Source of the DNA: Holacanthus passer
Taxonomy: Eukaryota; Chordata; Actinopteri; Pomacanthidae
Direction: 5' to 3'
Assembly (NCBI GenBank): GCA_025331565.1
Contig: JAFREQ010000038.1
Location: forward strand, 1,178,001 to 1,242,000
DNA: 64,000 bases
In this document: positions 39,961-52,480 of the stretch, piece after piece
Layout of the letters: each line of letters begins with the position of its first letter
How positions within the stretch are numbered: position 1 is the first letter of the stretch
Program-made: the position numbers and the translations under genes
Notes under the pieces: model-generated
What the model saw: the letters and a program-made list of their open reading frames with translations, nothing else
Told to the model about the DNA's origin: nothing
Databases searched by the model: none

Positions 39961-42469
39961 ATCGAATTTGTTTTAGACTTTAAAAAGATACTTTCAGGGG
40001 TTTGTGTTAATAACCTAATAATAATAAGAAATGGAAAGCTGATCCAAGGTCAACAGTGGAAGGAGGCCATTTTTAATTTGGAAAACTGAAGCGGGCTCCA
40101 AATAATTGGCTACCATCCTGTGGATGTACCCACTGGCTTCCAGGGTTGCCACAACATCACAGGGCTGATGTGACATCAACTAAATCACTGCAACAACTGT
40201 TAGGAGACCTAAAGACCAACATTAATGGAAATACACAAACAAAATGTCAAATTGATCAGGAAGCTTAAAAGAGACAACAACATGTGAAAGTTATAGAATA
40301 GTAAGAAATTAAAGACTGAAAAAATGAAGATTATTTTATCTTGAGCATCAGACATTTTGCATGATGAGAAAAAATATTAGGGCAACTAAACAAATCAAAA
40401 CAGTTTCCTACATAGGTTTTGGTTTAGTTGTGTCAAAACTTTAATCTAAACTCGTGTTAAGAGCGACCATCTCGTCCACTTGTGCCGAGACACATTACCT
40501 GGAATAATATCAATATTATCAGTGAAAACAGAGAGCATGTCATCACAACATTTTAGAGTAATTGGGAACGTGACCTGGCTTTAGATGAAAAATAATGGCC
40601 AGTCGTGTGTATTGTTTTACTCAAGCCTTAATTATTTCTACAGACTTCTGGAGATTGAAACACTGATTAGACGAGAGCTGTTACACACTGTGAGTCAGCA
40701 TGTGTGTGTGTGTGTATTGGTTGGTTGATTAAATGATTTTATCTGTGTAAGTATTTATGCATGATCTTGAGCAAGGCATTTAGGTCTCAACTACTGAAGT
40801 AGAGCTGCTAAGTGGCCATCACATCAGACTAGAGATGTAATGAATGCAAGCATAAGTGCCATGCATCTTACCACTAGTAGTGCTATGGAGCAATGTTTTT
40901 ATGAATGGGTCCTACTTATAAAAACATTCCTGCACTGGGCACTGGCGATAATTGGTGGCAGAAATTTGCCAGGAAATGTAGCAATGTGCCAACTGGAGAC
41001 TATCCTGCAAAGAGAAACAGTCTCAGTCTCTTCAGCAAAAGCCCCAAAACAGCATTGAAGTCACAATTTAGATTCAAGTGGCAATCAACTCAAATGACTC
41101 ACGATGTTTTCCTTAATCTCACTAAGTTGTTCCTTGTTCCTAAAATGAAACCTAACAACCTCTCGTTGTAGCATCAGCAATTTGTAATGGTTTCAACGGC
41201 ACAGACAATTGAAGCTGCTCTGCTGATAGGAAGGTCAAATCGCAGTACTCTTTTATGTTTTGTTGTTGAGGGCGTGGACTAATGGCATATGTTGTTATTT
41301 AATTTGGAGGACTTGTTGGTCAACAAAAACAATGAAGTAGAAGACTCCTAGCAAGCACACAGGATTTAAGATATTTTGAATATTTTTAATTAATATCTTT
41401 ATCATCTTTGCAAATGTTATAAGAGGACGAAAATGCATTCAACATGTTTATTAGAAACGCAATTTGTTATGTTGAGTTTTATTTGTTTATAAGAGAACTC
41501 CAATGTGCAGCTTTAAGTTTTGTGTCTCTTTTCACTCATTAACTCTCACATTCACTGCTCCCTCTCTCTCCTGTTTGCTCTGTAAGCTGACTACATTATT
41601 TGTTTGAAACAAACAATAAAAAATGTCCAAAAATGAAAGTGGAACCAGAACTCACTTATTGTGTGGAAAACTGTACACATGAGGTCTGTGTTTGACTTAT
41701 GAAGGACATTGAGGGACAACCTGCTCCGATAGTTGTGGGACCACTGAAAAATACTACCCTCCGACCAAGGGCTTTTTTTGGCACTGGGAACCATGTCTGA
41801 GGAACTAAATTTAGGCTTTGGTTCCTCTGGTTGAAACACAGGTAAGGTTCCTCAGGCTATTCGTTTATACTGGGTCCCTTCAAGGTGGTGTATGAACAAT
41901 GTGAATGTGAGAGCATTTCTGCAAAAAGAGCAAACATGCTCAACATTCATGCTGAGGAAAAGAAAGATTTAAAAAAAAGTGCTGAAACAACAGTGTAGCT
42001 GGACCACCTTAGAAAACAGGAAAGCCGCGCTAAGCAGAGGGATCCAGTGCCTTGAGGCAAGGAGTGCTTAGTCGTATCTCCTGTTACATTTTCAGAGGAA
42101 GACATGGTGTAAGTGGACGTTACTGGCACAGAGAAAAAACTTGCTGCAGACACATTTACCTAGAATTTGAATATTATGAAATCCTCCCTCATATGTTACG
42201 CTCATATCCATTTCCTGGTAATCCACCCTCTGGAGCTAAAAGCAGCGTGTGTTGACTGTCGATGCAAAGTGACATGGAATCGATCAAATATTGGTCACTA
42301 GTCAAATGATTTTGCAGAAGTATGTGTGATAATTTGAAGGTAGGGAGGTATGAAGAGAGGTTTTTGAAGGTTGTGTGTGTTAGTGGGTGGCGTTGGAGGG
42401 GTGGGGGGGTCGACAGCTCCTCAGTCAGCTCAGGATATTTGACCAACGTTTGCACCCGCCCGCCACTCC
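39961..42469. other. Intergenic with an old repeat fragment, no gene seen
   Basis: CTTGAGCAAGGCATTTAGGT at 40767-40786 followed by ctgctaagtggccatcacatc is the signature of another dispersed fish repeat, covering about 40745-40860. A block at about 41640-41860 (cactgggaaccatgtctgag) may be another relic. Otherwise nothing is recognised. Confidence 0.45.
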
Positions 42470-42800
42470 TCACTCCCCCCATCTCCTCCCTCCCCTCCCT
42501 GAGTCCCCCCTCAGATTGATTAAATTGGATCAAGATGACACCAATAATTGGCTCAAGCTGGGGCCGGTGCGCAGACCCAACGATCCATATCTAACTCCTT
42601 TTGTTGCGATGGTGTCCCTTTTCCCGCACCGCGCTCCATTTGGAACGGTTTACCTTGGCTCCGTCACAAGCGTTTTAGCCCAATCCCCCGCTGAACACAA
42701 CAGCCCGCTGACATCATGAGAGTGACGGAAAGGTTACATTTTTCGCAGATGTCTGGGAAATTATCGGCGCGTTGACTTTTTATGGTCACCCCATTCATCC
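42470..42800. promoter_or_regulatory. Strong candidate conserved non-coding element
   Basis: Dense, repeat-free sequence with CpGs and many plausible factor sites: TTGATTAAATTGGAT (42517-42531), the palindromic CCAATAATTGG (42541-42551), and a SOX-like CCTTTTGTTC near 42799-42808. The mixed base use, lack of frame and clustering with islands at 38.7 and 39.4 kb fit a developmental enhancer. Conservation is not demonstrable here. Confidence 0.4.
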
Positions 42801-43559
42801 CTTTTGTTCAGCATCCCTAGGGGACACACGCAGAGAGAGCGGATGAGGTGTTTTGGTGTGAAATGTTCCCGTTTGATATCAATATCCATGACCTTAGGGG
42901 AAAAAATAGATTGAGAACTGAGAGAGGATTTATTTTGAGTGTCTGAGTGTTAAGAAACAGTGATAGGAATCTGTGCTCGATCGATGTATAGATAAAAAAG
43001 GAAATAGTAAATTGGACGTCTTACAGGGAGAGTATAACTTTGGCAAAAGTAAAAAGGACACAAAATAATTTTATCTGCATGCTTTCAAAATCCGGGGAAA
43101 TTCACTTCTGGTCCGGGAAATAGAAGATAGATCAGAGAACGCTGCTGCTAATCAGCACTCTGCTTCATTCCTTCCACAGGGCTCATTTATTTTTTATGGA
43201 TATGGCAAAGCAAAATGTTTGAAGCTCTAATGAATTTAAAGTAAATTGTTACAAAGTGCAGCAACATGAGCATAGAAAAGCTTAATCAGAAACAATATAC
43301 ACCTCACAGCTCCGGCTAGTGACCTGCCGTTGCCTGCTAAATAGGTCTGACATGTTTGTTATGCTTAGAAATTCCTGACTACTGGAATCTACTTTCACCC
43401 TTCAGGTTGCTGATTTTTCCTGGCCACTACATCGTCTTGGCCCCGCTCCTTCTACACCCTTAAAAGGCACATAAACACCTGAAGAACTCTGAAATTGTTT
43501 GATATTTGGAGCCACAGAACTGTCCAGTGCTGTTGTAAGAAACGAGGCGTTACACGGCA

Positions 43560-43970
43560 TGTAGGGCACTGGGAACACTTAAATCAGGCAAATGGTGCAG
43601 GTTATCAGTGCTCAATCAGAGGCCCGTCGACCGCCCTCGGCCGATGCAGTCATTGAGGCACTTTATCTAATGCTCTAACTCCCTCCTATAGGCCGAGGTG
43701 ATCCTGCTGCGCTGGAGCCGTGAACAAAAACCTGACCTGTCACATCTGATTGAAGCAAAGCCTCGTGGATCCCATCGCTTCGTCACCAAGGTTACTAATC
43801 AGATTTCCATCCAGTACAGCCGCATGCAGGATTTCCTGATCAAACGCTGCGGTTTGGCCCCACCGGCCGGCCCGGGCCCATTATCTAACATGTTTTCTAT
43901 GTGGCGAGGTCAAGAAGAGTGTAAAGCTCAGGGAGAAACACTATACCTGTCTTTTGGAGCAGGCTGGAGG
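43560..43970 (+). other. Candidate exon or conserved non-coding element, unidentified
   Basis: A pyrimidine-rich tract ending cctatag at 43691 is followed by an open frame of 93 codons (43692-43970) starting AEVILLRWSREQKPDLSHL, ending at a TAG that overlaps a possible donor GAG|gtagag. Codon third positions up to about 43850 lean to C and G, more coding-like than other frames in the desert. No protein family is recognised and no partner exon was found. An alternative is a CNE whose frame is open by chance. Confidence 0.3.
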
Positions 43971-44690
43971 TAGAGCCATCGACAGGTTAAAAAGGAAAGG
44001 AATGGATCTCAGGAAGGTCAAAGTCAGGACTCGACTCACATCAGGGGACAAATCCAAAATAACTGGAAAATATTAAGAGCTCTATCAATCTGGAAGTTTC
44101 TGAAACATGAGAAGATTGTTATTAACTGCTTCAGATTTGAATTACCTTCATCTATTTATTCCTTTTATCAATTATATGTATGTGTATCTTGGTGATATAC
44201 ACCCCAATCACAATCATCCAATTAGAATAAATATCATCTATGATGTGTTTTAGTGGCTGAGACTTAATCAACAAACTGTTTTCGATAACTCAGTGATCAT
44301 TTCAGAAGTGGTAGCCTGCGTTTAAACCAGTCAAAGAAGACTGCAGTAATGCTTTGAGTCACTGTGGAGCCAATCACATGGTCCCTTGTTTATTGACACA
44401 GGGCTGACCTTTGAACCCAGCCTGTGCCTGCCAAGAGGTACGATATTAGTCATGGTAACTTGGAGTGTGTGTGCAAGTGAATATAAGGTACGATTGTGTG
44501 TGTGTGTGTGTGTATGAGGGAGATATTTGGCTGCAGCTTAGCCTCCTTCAACAGCAGCCAAAGCCAATACCTGTCTAATTCTCCAGATCATGGGAATCAG
44601 TGGAGGTGTAAACATGCAGAAATTAAATTATCAAAAGACAAACTCTGAGAAAGATGTAACGGGGAGAGGGCCAATTATCTGCAACAGGAA
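43971..44690. other. Intergenic, no gene seen
   Basis: AT-rich with a short GT tract at about 44495-44513. Confidence 0.5.
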
Positions 44691-44694
44691 GAGT

Positions 44695-44860
44695 TTTTGC
44701 TTTTTGCTTTCTTGCCGACAGTAAGATGAGACGATCAAAAGCACCCTCTTGTCTGTAAACTAAATGTGAAGCTACGGCCAGCAGCTGGTTAGCTTAGCAT
44801 AAGAACTGGAAACAGGGGGAAAAGCTAGCGTAGAAAAATTTGACAACCAGCACCAAGAGG
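44695..44860 (+). repeat. Second copy of the dispersed repeat seen at 29052
   Basis: tttcttgccgacagtaagatgagacgatc, GTGAAGCTACGGCCAGCAGC, GGTTAGCTTAGCATAAGAAC and TGGAAACAGGGGGAAAAGCT follow the family order without the interruption present at 29182-29820. A (CAA)n-rich run follows at 44877-44908. Confidence 0.65.
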
Positions 44861-44908
44861 AACTACACCATCCAATAGCAACAACAACAACAATAACAGC
44901 AACAACAA

Positions 44909-47669
44909 GGGACACGAAGAAGGACTGACCACTATTCAGTGCAGAAAACATAAGTAATAGACCTCAGAGTCTAGCCCATTGCATCATGGTTAGGGATGGG
45001 TGAGTCAATTTGGCAAAATATTTTAAACCCATGCATGGGTTTACACACCATAATTATATTGTTGGAAAAATAACCTGTATTAACATCTTATGCCAACAAG
45101 AATCTGTAATTTAATCTATTATTTAATTATTTACTCATTACATATTGAGACATTTAAAAAGTAATTACATTATTTTATTAATTAGTCAACAGCAGAAGTA
45201 ATTTGTTACATTACTTTCATTACTCCAAACCCCCCAAAGCCAAAGAAGACACAGCATGTGAGACAACATGTAACATGTCTCCTTACACCTTCATTCCCTG
45301 TGCCAAGCTTACACAGAGGCAGTGAACAAGCCCACCCTGAAAATGTTGCATTAAAGGAGCATCACTGGGATTAGTATTTGACATTTAATCGCTGAATTTC
45401 AAATTGTAATCCCTTTCATTAATTGTTACTGAAAAAAATAATCACTAATGCTAATGAACATGTTATATCACATTAGTCAAAAACCGCAGTGTAAAAACAT
45501 CAATTTATAGTTTTATGGTACATCAGACAGAGATGCTTCCTGTTTCCAATCGCTTTCAGTCTTTTTTCTCTAGTTTCATATTTGCAGACATGAAAGAGTC
45601 TCCTTTCTTGACAAGAAAATGAATAAGCAGATTTTTCAGCAGTTTCTTTAAATTGTGTTTGTATCAGAACACGGGATAGTTCATTGCATGCAAGTTGGAA
45701 AGTGAACATAGCAGGTAGGCTACATGCCTACTGATCTGTTTTCCACCCAAACAGCTGGATAGCAGAGGTGAGGAGGTAAAGGTAGAGGTGAGGCCCCCTT
45801 CCTGCATGATGTTGCAGTACTGGGTGCGAACTGCAGGGGAGGCTGGCACCGAGCCAGAGAAGGGCCGCCAATTTTACCAATGACAGATGTGATGGTGCCT
45901 AAAACACTTCCGATGTTTTGAAAGCTCGCTCCACATGGACTCACGAGTTTGTATAGCGGCCCGATGCTGCTGGTCTGCCCGGGCGTCGAGGGCGATGACA
46001 TTACTCGTGTCGACCAAAGAAAGAGTGGAGAGATACTTCGGAGAGCATGATGAAGCCTGACCATGGAAAGAGTGTGAGAGAAAGAGACAAAGTGTTGAGA
46101 CAGAATAGAAGACAGAGACAGAGTGTTGAGAGTTAGGCTGATTCTATTTCACTTAATGTAACCATGGAGGGCTGGGAGCCCCAGTGCTGCCCGCTCTGGG
46201 CTCTTTAATGTAAATAGCCGTCGCTGCCCCAACGCTCAGGCACATGTGAACGCGCCATAGCCGTGTTATATGACTCTGTCTAACCAAACAGTACTCACAG
46301 ACACAAAAATTCCTGCTCAGGCTCTTTTCCCATCACTCGAGTGAGACAGAGTGGGGGGGACTTGGGGAGACAGACAGGGAGACAGAATGAGAGAGAGAGA
46401 GAGAGAGAGAGGGGAAACATTTCTTTGGCATGAGGCAAAACACAAATACCAGAGAGACATACTTCTCTAAGACAGAAAAAAAAGCAATTTATGGATGGAG
46501 AAAAGGAAGCAGAGATCTCCTGGAGCGAAAAGTTCATGATCTCTTCACAAAGGTCCTCTGCGTGGAGTTCAGCGGTCTCTCGGGGACCTGAAGTGCCATG
46601 ACCTGATTGGCTGTCAGCCTGAGATTGAGGCGCCTGATTGGCTGTGGCACATTCCGCATTCTAACCCACTCCAACTTACATTCCCATTGATGTCGCCCGA
46701 TCAAATTATACATGGCTGCTAACGACAGCTAAAATGTGCTAAATTTGTTGTAACACCAAGTCCGAACTAAAAACTGTGGCTGTTTTGCTACAAAATTTAA
46801 AAATATACCTTGGTTAAACATATTTTGGCAGCACCTGCTCAATATTAGTCATTTTCATGACCTTTTCTCCTTTCCTTCCTGACCTTATTATGTCTCTGAT
46901 AACATCACATTATATCGACCGCTGTGAAAAGTTCAAGTTCACGATTCGGGTCTATTTCCACGTGCGCCGGTTCAGCTCTTACCACCGTCAGTCATCGGCC
47001 TCGTCACATGTGTCAAGCCACGACATTCGCCTGTGGCACCCCTCGCCCCGTTGCCCCACAGGCTAAAACAATACACCACATCCTCCCATTGTGCCCGCCG
47101 TGCCCGCCTCGGCAACCGTCTGCCCCTGCATCGCAGTGACGTGGGCATATGTGAGGGTGCCCATCCTGTCCCCAGGCGTGATGTGTGCTCGTGGTCACGC
47201 GTGTGTGTGCTGCCGGGCCAGCGGTGAGGGGAAGCGGACGTTCACACATGCATGCATAAGCGGGAATCCATTAAGCCCCATGTAAAACAAACTCAACATG
47301 TGCTGCTTCCTTTTCCTATAATGGAGAGCTTTTATCCACACTGACCCAGAGGCTAGCAGCTAGAAGGCCCGGGCCTGTGCTCAGAGTTGAAAGACAAGGG
47401 CAGACCCTGAGGTTACTTCATGTAGGTGAGAGGTCAAAGACAATGTCAGTGCAAATTATAACTGCTGTTGTACATTGCCTGATGTAGTAGACTGACGGGT
47501 GGTGATGCATCAGCCATCACATGCGACTGTCAAGCAGCATGTCTGCTAATGTTGGGTGGTACTGAAGACAAGAAGCCTAGTTCTATTTTAAGTACCATGA
47601 TAATATTAGAGTTAACACATTTGGTCATCAAATCTTTGTAAAAAAAAAACAAAAACTTAAATCATTCAA
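44909..47669. other. Intergenic, no gene seen
   Basis: AT-rich to about 45500. Complex, CpG-bearing, repeat-free sequence at about 45840-46070 and 46900-47270 keeps frames open on one or both strands but matches no known protein, and could be regulatory. A (GA)n tract lies at 46389-46411. Confidence 0.45.
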
Positions 47670-48420
47670 TTTTATACCCCAGCACTATTTATGCAAGTTG
47701 TTTTTATATTAATGACCTTGAGACTGTCTGCTATCATGGATTCATAGGTGTGTATGGAGTTGCAAAAGTATATGTACTTCATCTTTTTTTTTACTGTTTC
47801 TTTTGTCTTTTTTAATCTTTTTGTTCTCACTCACTAATGTATTATTCATTGTATGTATTATTATTAAACTGTATTTTATATCATAAATAGTTGAACCATT
47901 CAGTTGTATGTTTTTACTATTTTATTATTATTATTATTATGGTATAATCTCTAAAATTAAGTAGATGAAGTGATACTGCCAGTTTACATGGGCATGTATG
48001 AAGTTGGTCTTGATACATACTTGTTTCACAAAAGTATAATTTTATATTTTTTTGTTCTCACTACTTAATGTTTAGTATTCGTGAAAATATATTTTGTTGA
48101 CTGATCTTTATTTTAAAGATAATGAATAAATTATTGAAATCAGATGAATCAAAGATGAATCACTGTGTTTTATGCCCCACCCCTATGTCTGCTAGTTGTT
48201 TTTGTTATATTAACCGATGCTGTCAAGTAACATGGGGACGCATCAATTTACTTTGATGCAAAGTAAATACTTTGATGCTTTTTTGAAAAAGTCAACTTTA
48301 TCCTGGTGTAATTACACTCACTATTTAATGCTTGAACAATGCTTGCTGGAGGAAAAGGATAACAAGAACACTGGCCATCAGCATGATAGTAATATACATG
48401 CTACTTTTCTGAACGCTCGC
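47670..48420 (+). repeat. Diverged tandem repeat, three units of about 245 bp
   Basis: Landmarks recur in order. GTGTGTATGGAGTTGC (47750), GGCATGTATGAAGTTGG (47991) and ggggacgcatcaattt (48234) are about 242 bp apart. TTTGTTCTCACTCACTAATG (47819), TTTGTTCTCACTACTTAATG (48051) and cactcactatttaatgc (48314) are the second landmark. The ccccagcactatttatgcaa and ccccacccctatgtctgcta blocks are 496 bp apart, two units. The AT-rich units are strongly diverged. Confidence 0.55.
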
Positions 48421-48864
48421 TGCACAAACAGAACTGATGAGGCTAAAACGGACTCAGTTATATTATGCAAATGTATATCTACTATGATCACAACAGTTTG
48501 GTGTGAGTCCTCCTTGCAGCTGCAGTCAGGTTAGCGAGGCGCCGCATGTCCTGTTCTCTCTTATTTATCAAACTCCAGCATCAGTAGTAATCCTGCTGCT
48601 CATTTAAAATTCCAACGTCTCCTGAAGTGCCAAACCCTGAGACTGTGTAAAAGACCTGGCAGAGCACCAAGATGAACTGTTAGGATGAACAGAGGCCAAC
48701 CCAAAAAGGTAAATGAGCTCATGTATGCAACATGTAGAGGAATGAGGATCTTCTGTGGATCAGGTCATATCAAGGGTTGAGAGAACACATTTCTTTGACT
48801 GTCTAACACTGAATATTTGGCTTGTCTTAATCTTAACGAGGCACTGGTTGCAATCAGAGATAAC

Positions 48865-48908
48865 GCAAACCTTTTATATTATGTCATGACATAATATAAA
48901 AGGTTTGC
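48865..48908. repeat. Perfect 44-bp palindrome with no spacer
   Basis: The left arm GCAAACCTTTTATATTATGT plus CA (48865-48886) is followed immediately by its exact reverse complement (48887-48908). There is no loop and no mismatch, and pairing stops abruptly on both sides. No mobile-element family explains it. Confidence 0.95.
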
Positions 48909-51429
48909 AAGAGGAAGAAGAGGTTCGGTCAAACACCCTCCTCCAGGTTTTAAGGAAGAGAAACAAGTAGAACCCGATGGAAACAAAATTATCTCTACCA
49001 CACACTTCCACTAACAGATTTTGGAAAATGGGGAAAACACTGTTTTACTCAACATCACTTATGCTAACACGCACATCACAACAAAGAAGCCACGCACAAA
49101 ACTCAACTGAATATTATTCATAACAGTCTCTAACTGGAGACTGTGCTTCAGCGGTGGACTGGCCAAGCACAAATTTCCAAAACAGATATGGATCTTATCT
49201 ATTCCACATTTTGGATTTAGAAATTTGGAATGCCCTAAAATTTTTGTCAGTTAAAACAAACTCTTTTGAAAAAAAAAAAAAAAAAAAAAAAGTCGAGTTA
49301 ATCTCATATGGAATGCACATTACAGTATCAGCTACATTAACAAGGCATTTAAAGTATCACTCTCTCTACAGTTCACACACACACATGCACAGTGTGGTAC
49401 TTGTGCTGTCTCGGTGGTAATTTGAGACTGGAGGGGACTTTTCAGAGGAAAGCGGCTCAAAGCTAAGTGAGAGCAGCTGATGTTGCATCATACTTCAAAC
49501 ATTCTTCAAATTAACAATATGTCAAAGGCTATGGAGTGCTCTCCGGCGCACACACATATGCACACACACACTCAGATCTGCTTTATGATAAGGAATAACC
49601 CCGCCACCTCTACAGATAAGTCCGCTCTGTATGTCGGGCTGATATGATGAGGGGCGCTTAAAAACTTGATGCTCTCCCACAGCCTCTCAAAATGCACCAT
49701 GGGACACAAGAGCAACGGGTACCAAAGAAAAAAAAAGCGCCTTTTCAATATCATTCCTAATCCACCAACTCTATTATCATAAGGTTATGTTCTGAAGCTG
49801 CAGGGGGGGGGATTCTCACCAGTGGCGGACGTTGCAGATGTTTCTGGAACTGTCCGAGGCCAGCTGTTGGAATGTTTTCCCACTGCATGAAGAGACAAGG
49901 GCAGCAACACTATTGGCTGCCCCCACTGGGTCACGTGACTGGGGTCATGTGACTGAGGAGAACCTGACCAGTGGGTTTGGCAGCTGACCGTCACCGCTGC
50001 GGTCATCTCAACCGGGCCTGCCCACGCCAGCCCGGGCCACTGATCTGAGGCCAGAGGGAGAGAGGAGGCGACCGTCAGCCACATCAAACGCCCGGAGCCT
50101 CCCACTCACAAGGGGATACACAGTCAGCAGGGCCGGAGATGCAGCATGTTGGACGGACTGAGGTCACTCACACAGATGGACACACACACCCACGTGTGTG
50201 CTTTAGTGCATGCATACTGTGCACCGTGGCTCGACTCACCAAATGATTTAGCCTCATTCTGTTATGCACATAAAGTCTACAGTCCCGCAGTATCCTTGTG
50301 TGACTCTCCGACATTCTCTCCACGCTTCTATCACTGTCTATCAGATGCAGTCATAACAAAAGTTTACCTGTGGCAGACCGAACAGGTGCTAACTGGGTAA
50401 TCATCAAAGGAACAAGGTCAACCGCAGCTGATTTGTTCGAAACCAGCCCGGCTCTAAGTGATTGGTGCTGACAGACACGTCTAAACATCTCTAATGTTGG
50501 CTGCTAATTAAGATTAAACCCTTCTACACGGCACTGACAAGCAATATAATCTGAGGGGGTAGTGTGTGTAGGTGTGTGCGTGAGAGAGAAGCAGAGAGTG
50601 CACAAGTGATGTAAGATGTGTAAGTCTGAGCCCAAAGTGAAAGAGTGTGAAATATCTTGTGACATTGCACTTTGTGAATTTCCCCACTGTGGGACGAATA
50701 AAGGTTTATCTTATCTTATCTTAACATCTAGACTCAGCCATGTGAAATCTTCAACATTTAGTATTTTCATGTAGAAAACCTCCAAACACAATTGTCCTTA
50801 CACTATGTCCAGTCAAACACTTTCTGATGACCATTATTGCAAATGTCACATTTCTTTCTGATGAGTATGAGTGTGACATTCATGCACATTTATGATCTTG
50901 CCTTTAGCTTTTTTAAAAAATTATTGGATAAAGCATTATTTTTTCACAGTTAACCCAACAAAGACAGAAGAATGATAGCGGTTAAAATTTTCACAAGGGG
51001 TCACAATATAAGCCTTGTGAGATAATTAACAGCAGAGTAAAATAGACCTCAGTATTCAGACAAGATAATGATGAACATCGCTCTTTAGTTAAACTCATCA
51101 CATGTGTATTCTGTGATCTATGACATATGCAAGCAGTGATGAAGCGGTAGAGAACAAATTGACATCACTGTAAGGGGTCATAAATCAAAGAAAGTGGGAA
51201 TATCTTTCTTATTTCTAAGCCTAATCAAATTGGATAAACCTTTGCAGCTCAAGGATCTCCGATTAATATATCTTTAAATGCCTTCGGAGGAATAACACAC
51301 AGCTCACATAATATATCTGTGGCCTATACATGTTCAGTCAAAGTCAGTGAGCAAACAATCTTTTGAAACTAGTGTGGAGTATTTGAGTGAACTCACATGA
51401 GGTTCTGCATCATCAATAGTGTTCTGAGC
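48909..51429. other. Intergenic, no gene seen
   Basis: A poly-A run lies at 49269-49291. The sequence at about 49570-49760 and 49800-50110 is repeat-free and moderately GC-rich, possibly regulatory. A retroelement tail at 50640-50725 is listed separately. Confidence 0.45.
50640..50725 (+). mobile_element. 3' tail of a LINE or LINE-dependent SINE
   Basis: GAATTTCCCCACTGTGGGAC followed by gaataaaggtttatc and a short TTATC tandem end is the usual 3' terminus of fish L2/CR1-type retroelements, which carry short 3' tandem repeats instead of poly-A. Only the extreme 3' end is recognisable. Confidence 0.6.
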
Positions 51430-51448
51430 TAACGCCCTCTAGTGGTGT
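51430..51448 (-). promoter_or_regulatory. CTCF-like site
   Basis: The + strand reads TAACGCCCTCTAGTGGTGT, a good match to the reverse complement of the CTCF consensus (core GCGCCCYCTRGTGG). It is the best such match I noticed in the window and is a candidate insulator or loop anchor. It has the same orientation as the weaker site at 9343. Confidence 0.45.
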
Positions 51449-51936
51449 GTCCTTTGTATGAGATCGTGGTTCCAGCTTGGTGTCACTGTGGAGGGATGTT
51501 AGAACAAAAATCAGATCATATTATAAAGACGTAGAGTGAAATCATCTTCTTAAACATTTGGTGAAAGTGTATTGAGCTTAAAAGTGAAAGTCGATTTAAA
51601 AAAAAAAAAGGTTAAAAGGTTAAAGGACAATGAGAGAGTAACGACAGAATGTGTGACCTGATGTGGTCCAGATGTGATGACTGCACATTTGTGTGCATGT
51701 ATACATGTGTGTTTGTGTTAGCAGTGCACAACCACACCATCAGAGAGTCAGAATACTGCATGACAAATGACACTCATTACTTTTAAAATCATTACATTTT
51801 ATTTCATTAAGACCATTGATATTGTGGTAAATGCATAGATACAAAGGGGTTTATCGTAATCACTGCTCAAGTGCAAATTTGTCATTGGGCAAGCAAGGAG
51901 TTTTCTTTCTTAAATGACCTCTGAAGTTGTGTCTTA

Positions 51937-51974
51937 ATAATTTCTCTCCACTTTAAATGATGGAGAGAAATTAT
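51937..51974. repeat. 14-bp perfect hairpin with 10-base loop
   Basis: ATAATTTCTCTCCA at 51937-51950 pairs exactly with TGGAGAGAAATTAT at 51961-51974. No flanking element is recognised. Confidence 0.8.
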
Positions 51975-52239
51975 ATTCTGCAAATTAAATTATGGACAAA
52001 AAAAATTGCTGCTGCTACAACTTCCACTTTTCTCCCTTTTCTCCTCTTGTTCTCAGTTGAATCTGAGCCTCTCAGGTAATGTAAATCGTCTGGCATATTA
52101 TTTGTATGTTGCACCAACAGAAAACTATTTGAGTGAGGGGTCTGTACATAGCCGCACTGCCACAAATGCAGAAACATGCACACCCTCCAGCCATCATCTC
52201 CCCGGACAACAACAACATCAACAGCTGTTAGCATCTTGC
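51975..52239. other. Intergenic, no gene seen
   Basis: Ordinary sequence with overlapping unrecognised frames on both strands. Confidence 0.5.
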
Positions 52240-52480
52240 GTGTAACTCCATTTCCCCCGACAGCGTCAGCGCCTCAGACCCTCCCCTCTCGTGCGCCACT
52301 CTGCCGTGACAGACATGACAGTTATTAATCACCTTTTCTTCCGCCTATTCCCAACCGGACTCGGGATGCAAAGCGCTGCTGGTTGGGAGCCGGGTGTCTG
52401 CGGCTAAAATTAGAGGCCGGCTCAATCAACAGCCTGATTTAGTGGGAGCAAGTGTGTGTGTTGTCTGAGTGCTGGGGCAG
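52240..52480. promoter_or_regulatory. Candidate conserved non-coding element
   Basis: Repeat-free, CpG-bearing block with GACAGTTATTAATCACC (HNF1- or homeodomain-like) near 52317-52333 and GCTCAATCAACAGCCTGATT near 52420. It has no usable frame. Confidence 0.3.

Noticed and set aside
45720..46064. 114-codon minus-strand frame with mixed composition
   Set aside because: It looked protein-like at first, but no family is recognised, the start is arbitrary and no splice sites frame it. It is left as possible regulatory sequence.
46857..47285. Overlapping + strand frames near a CpG-bearing block
   Set aside because: Three frames are open at once, which indicates composition and not coding; no motif.
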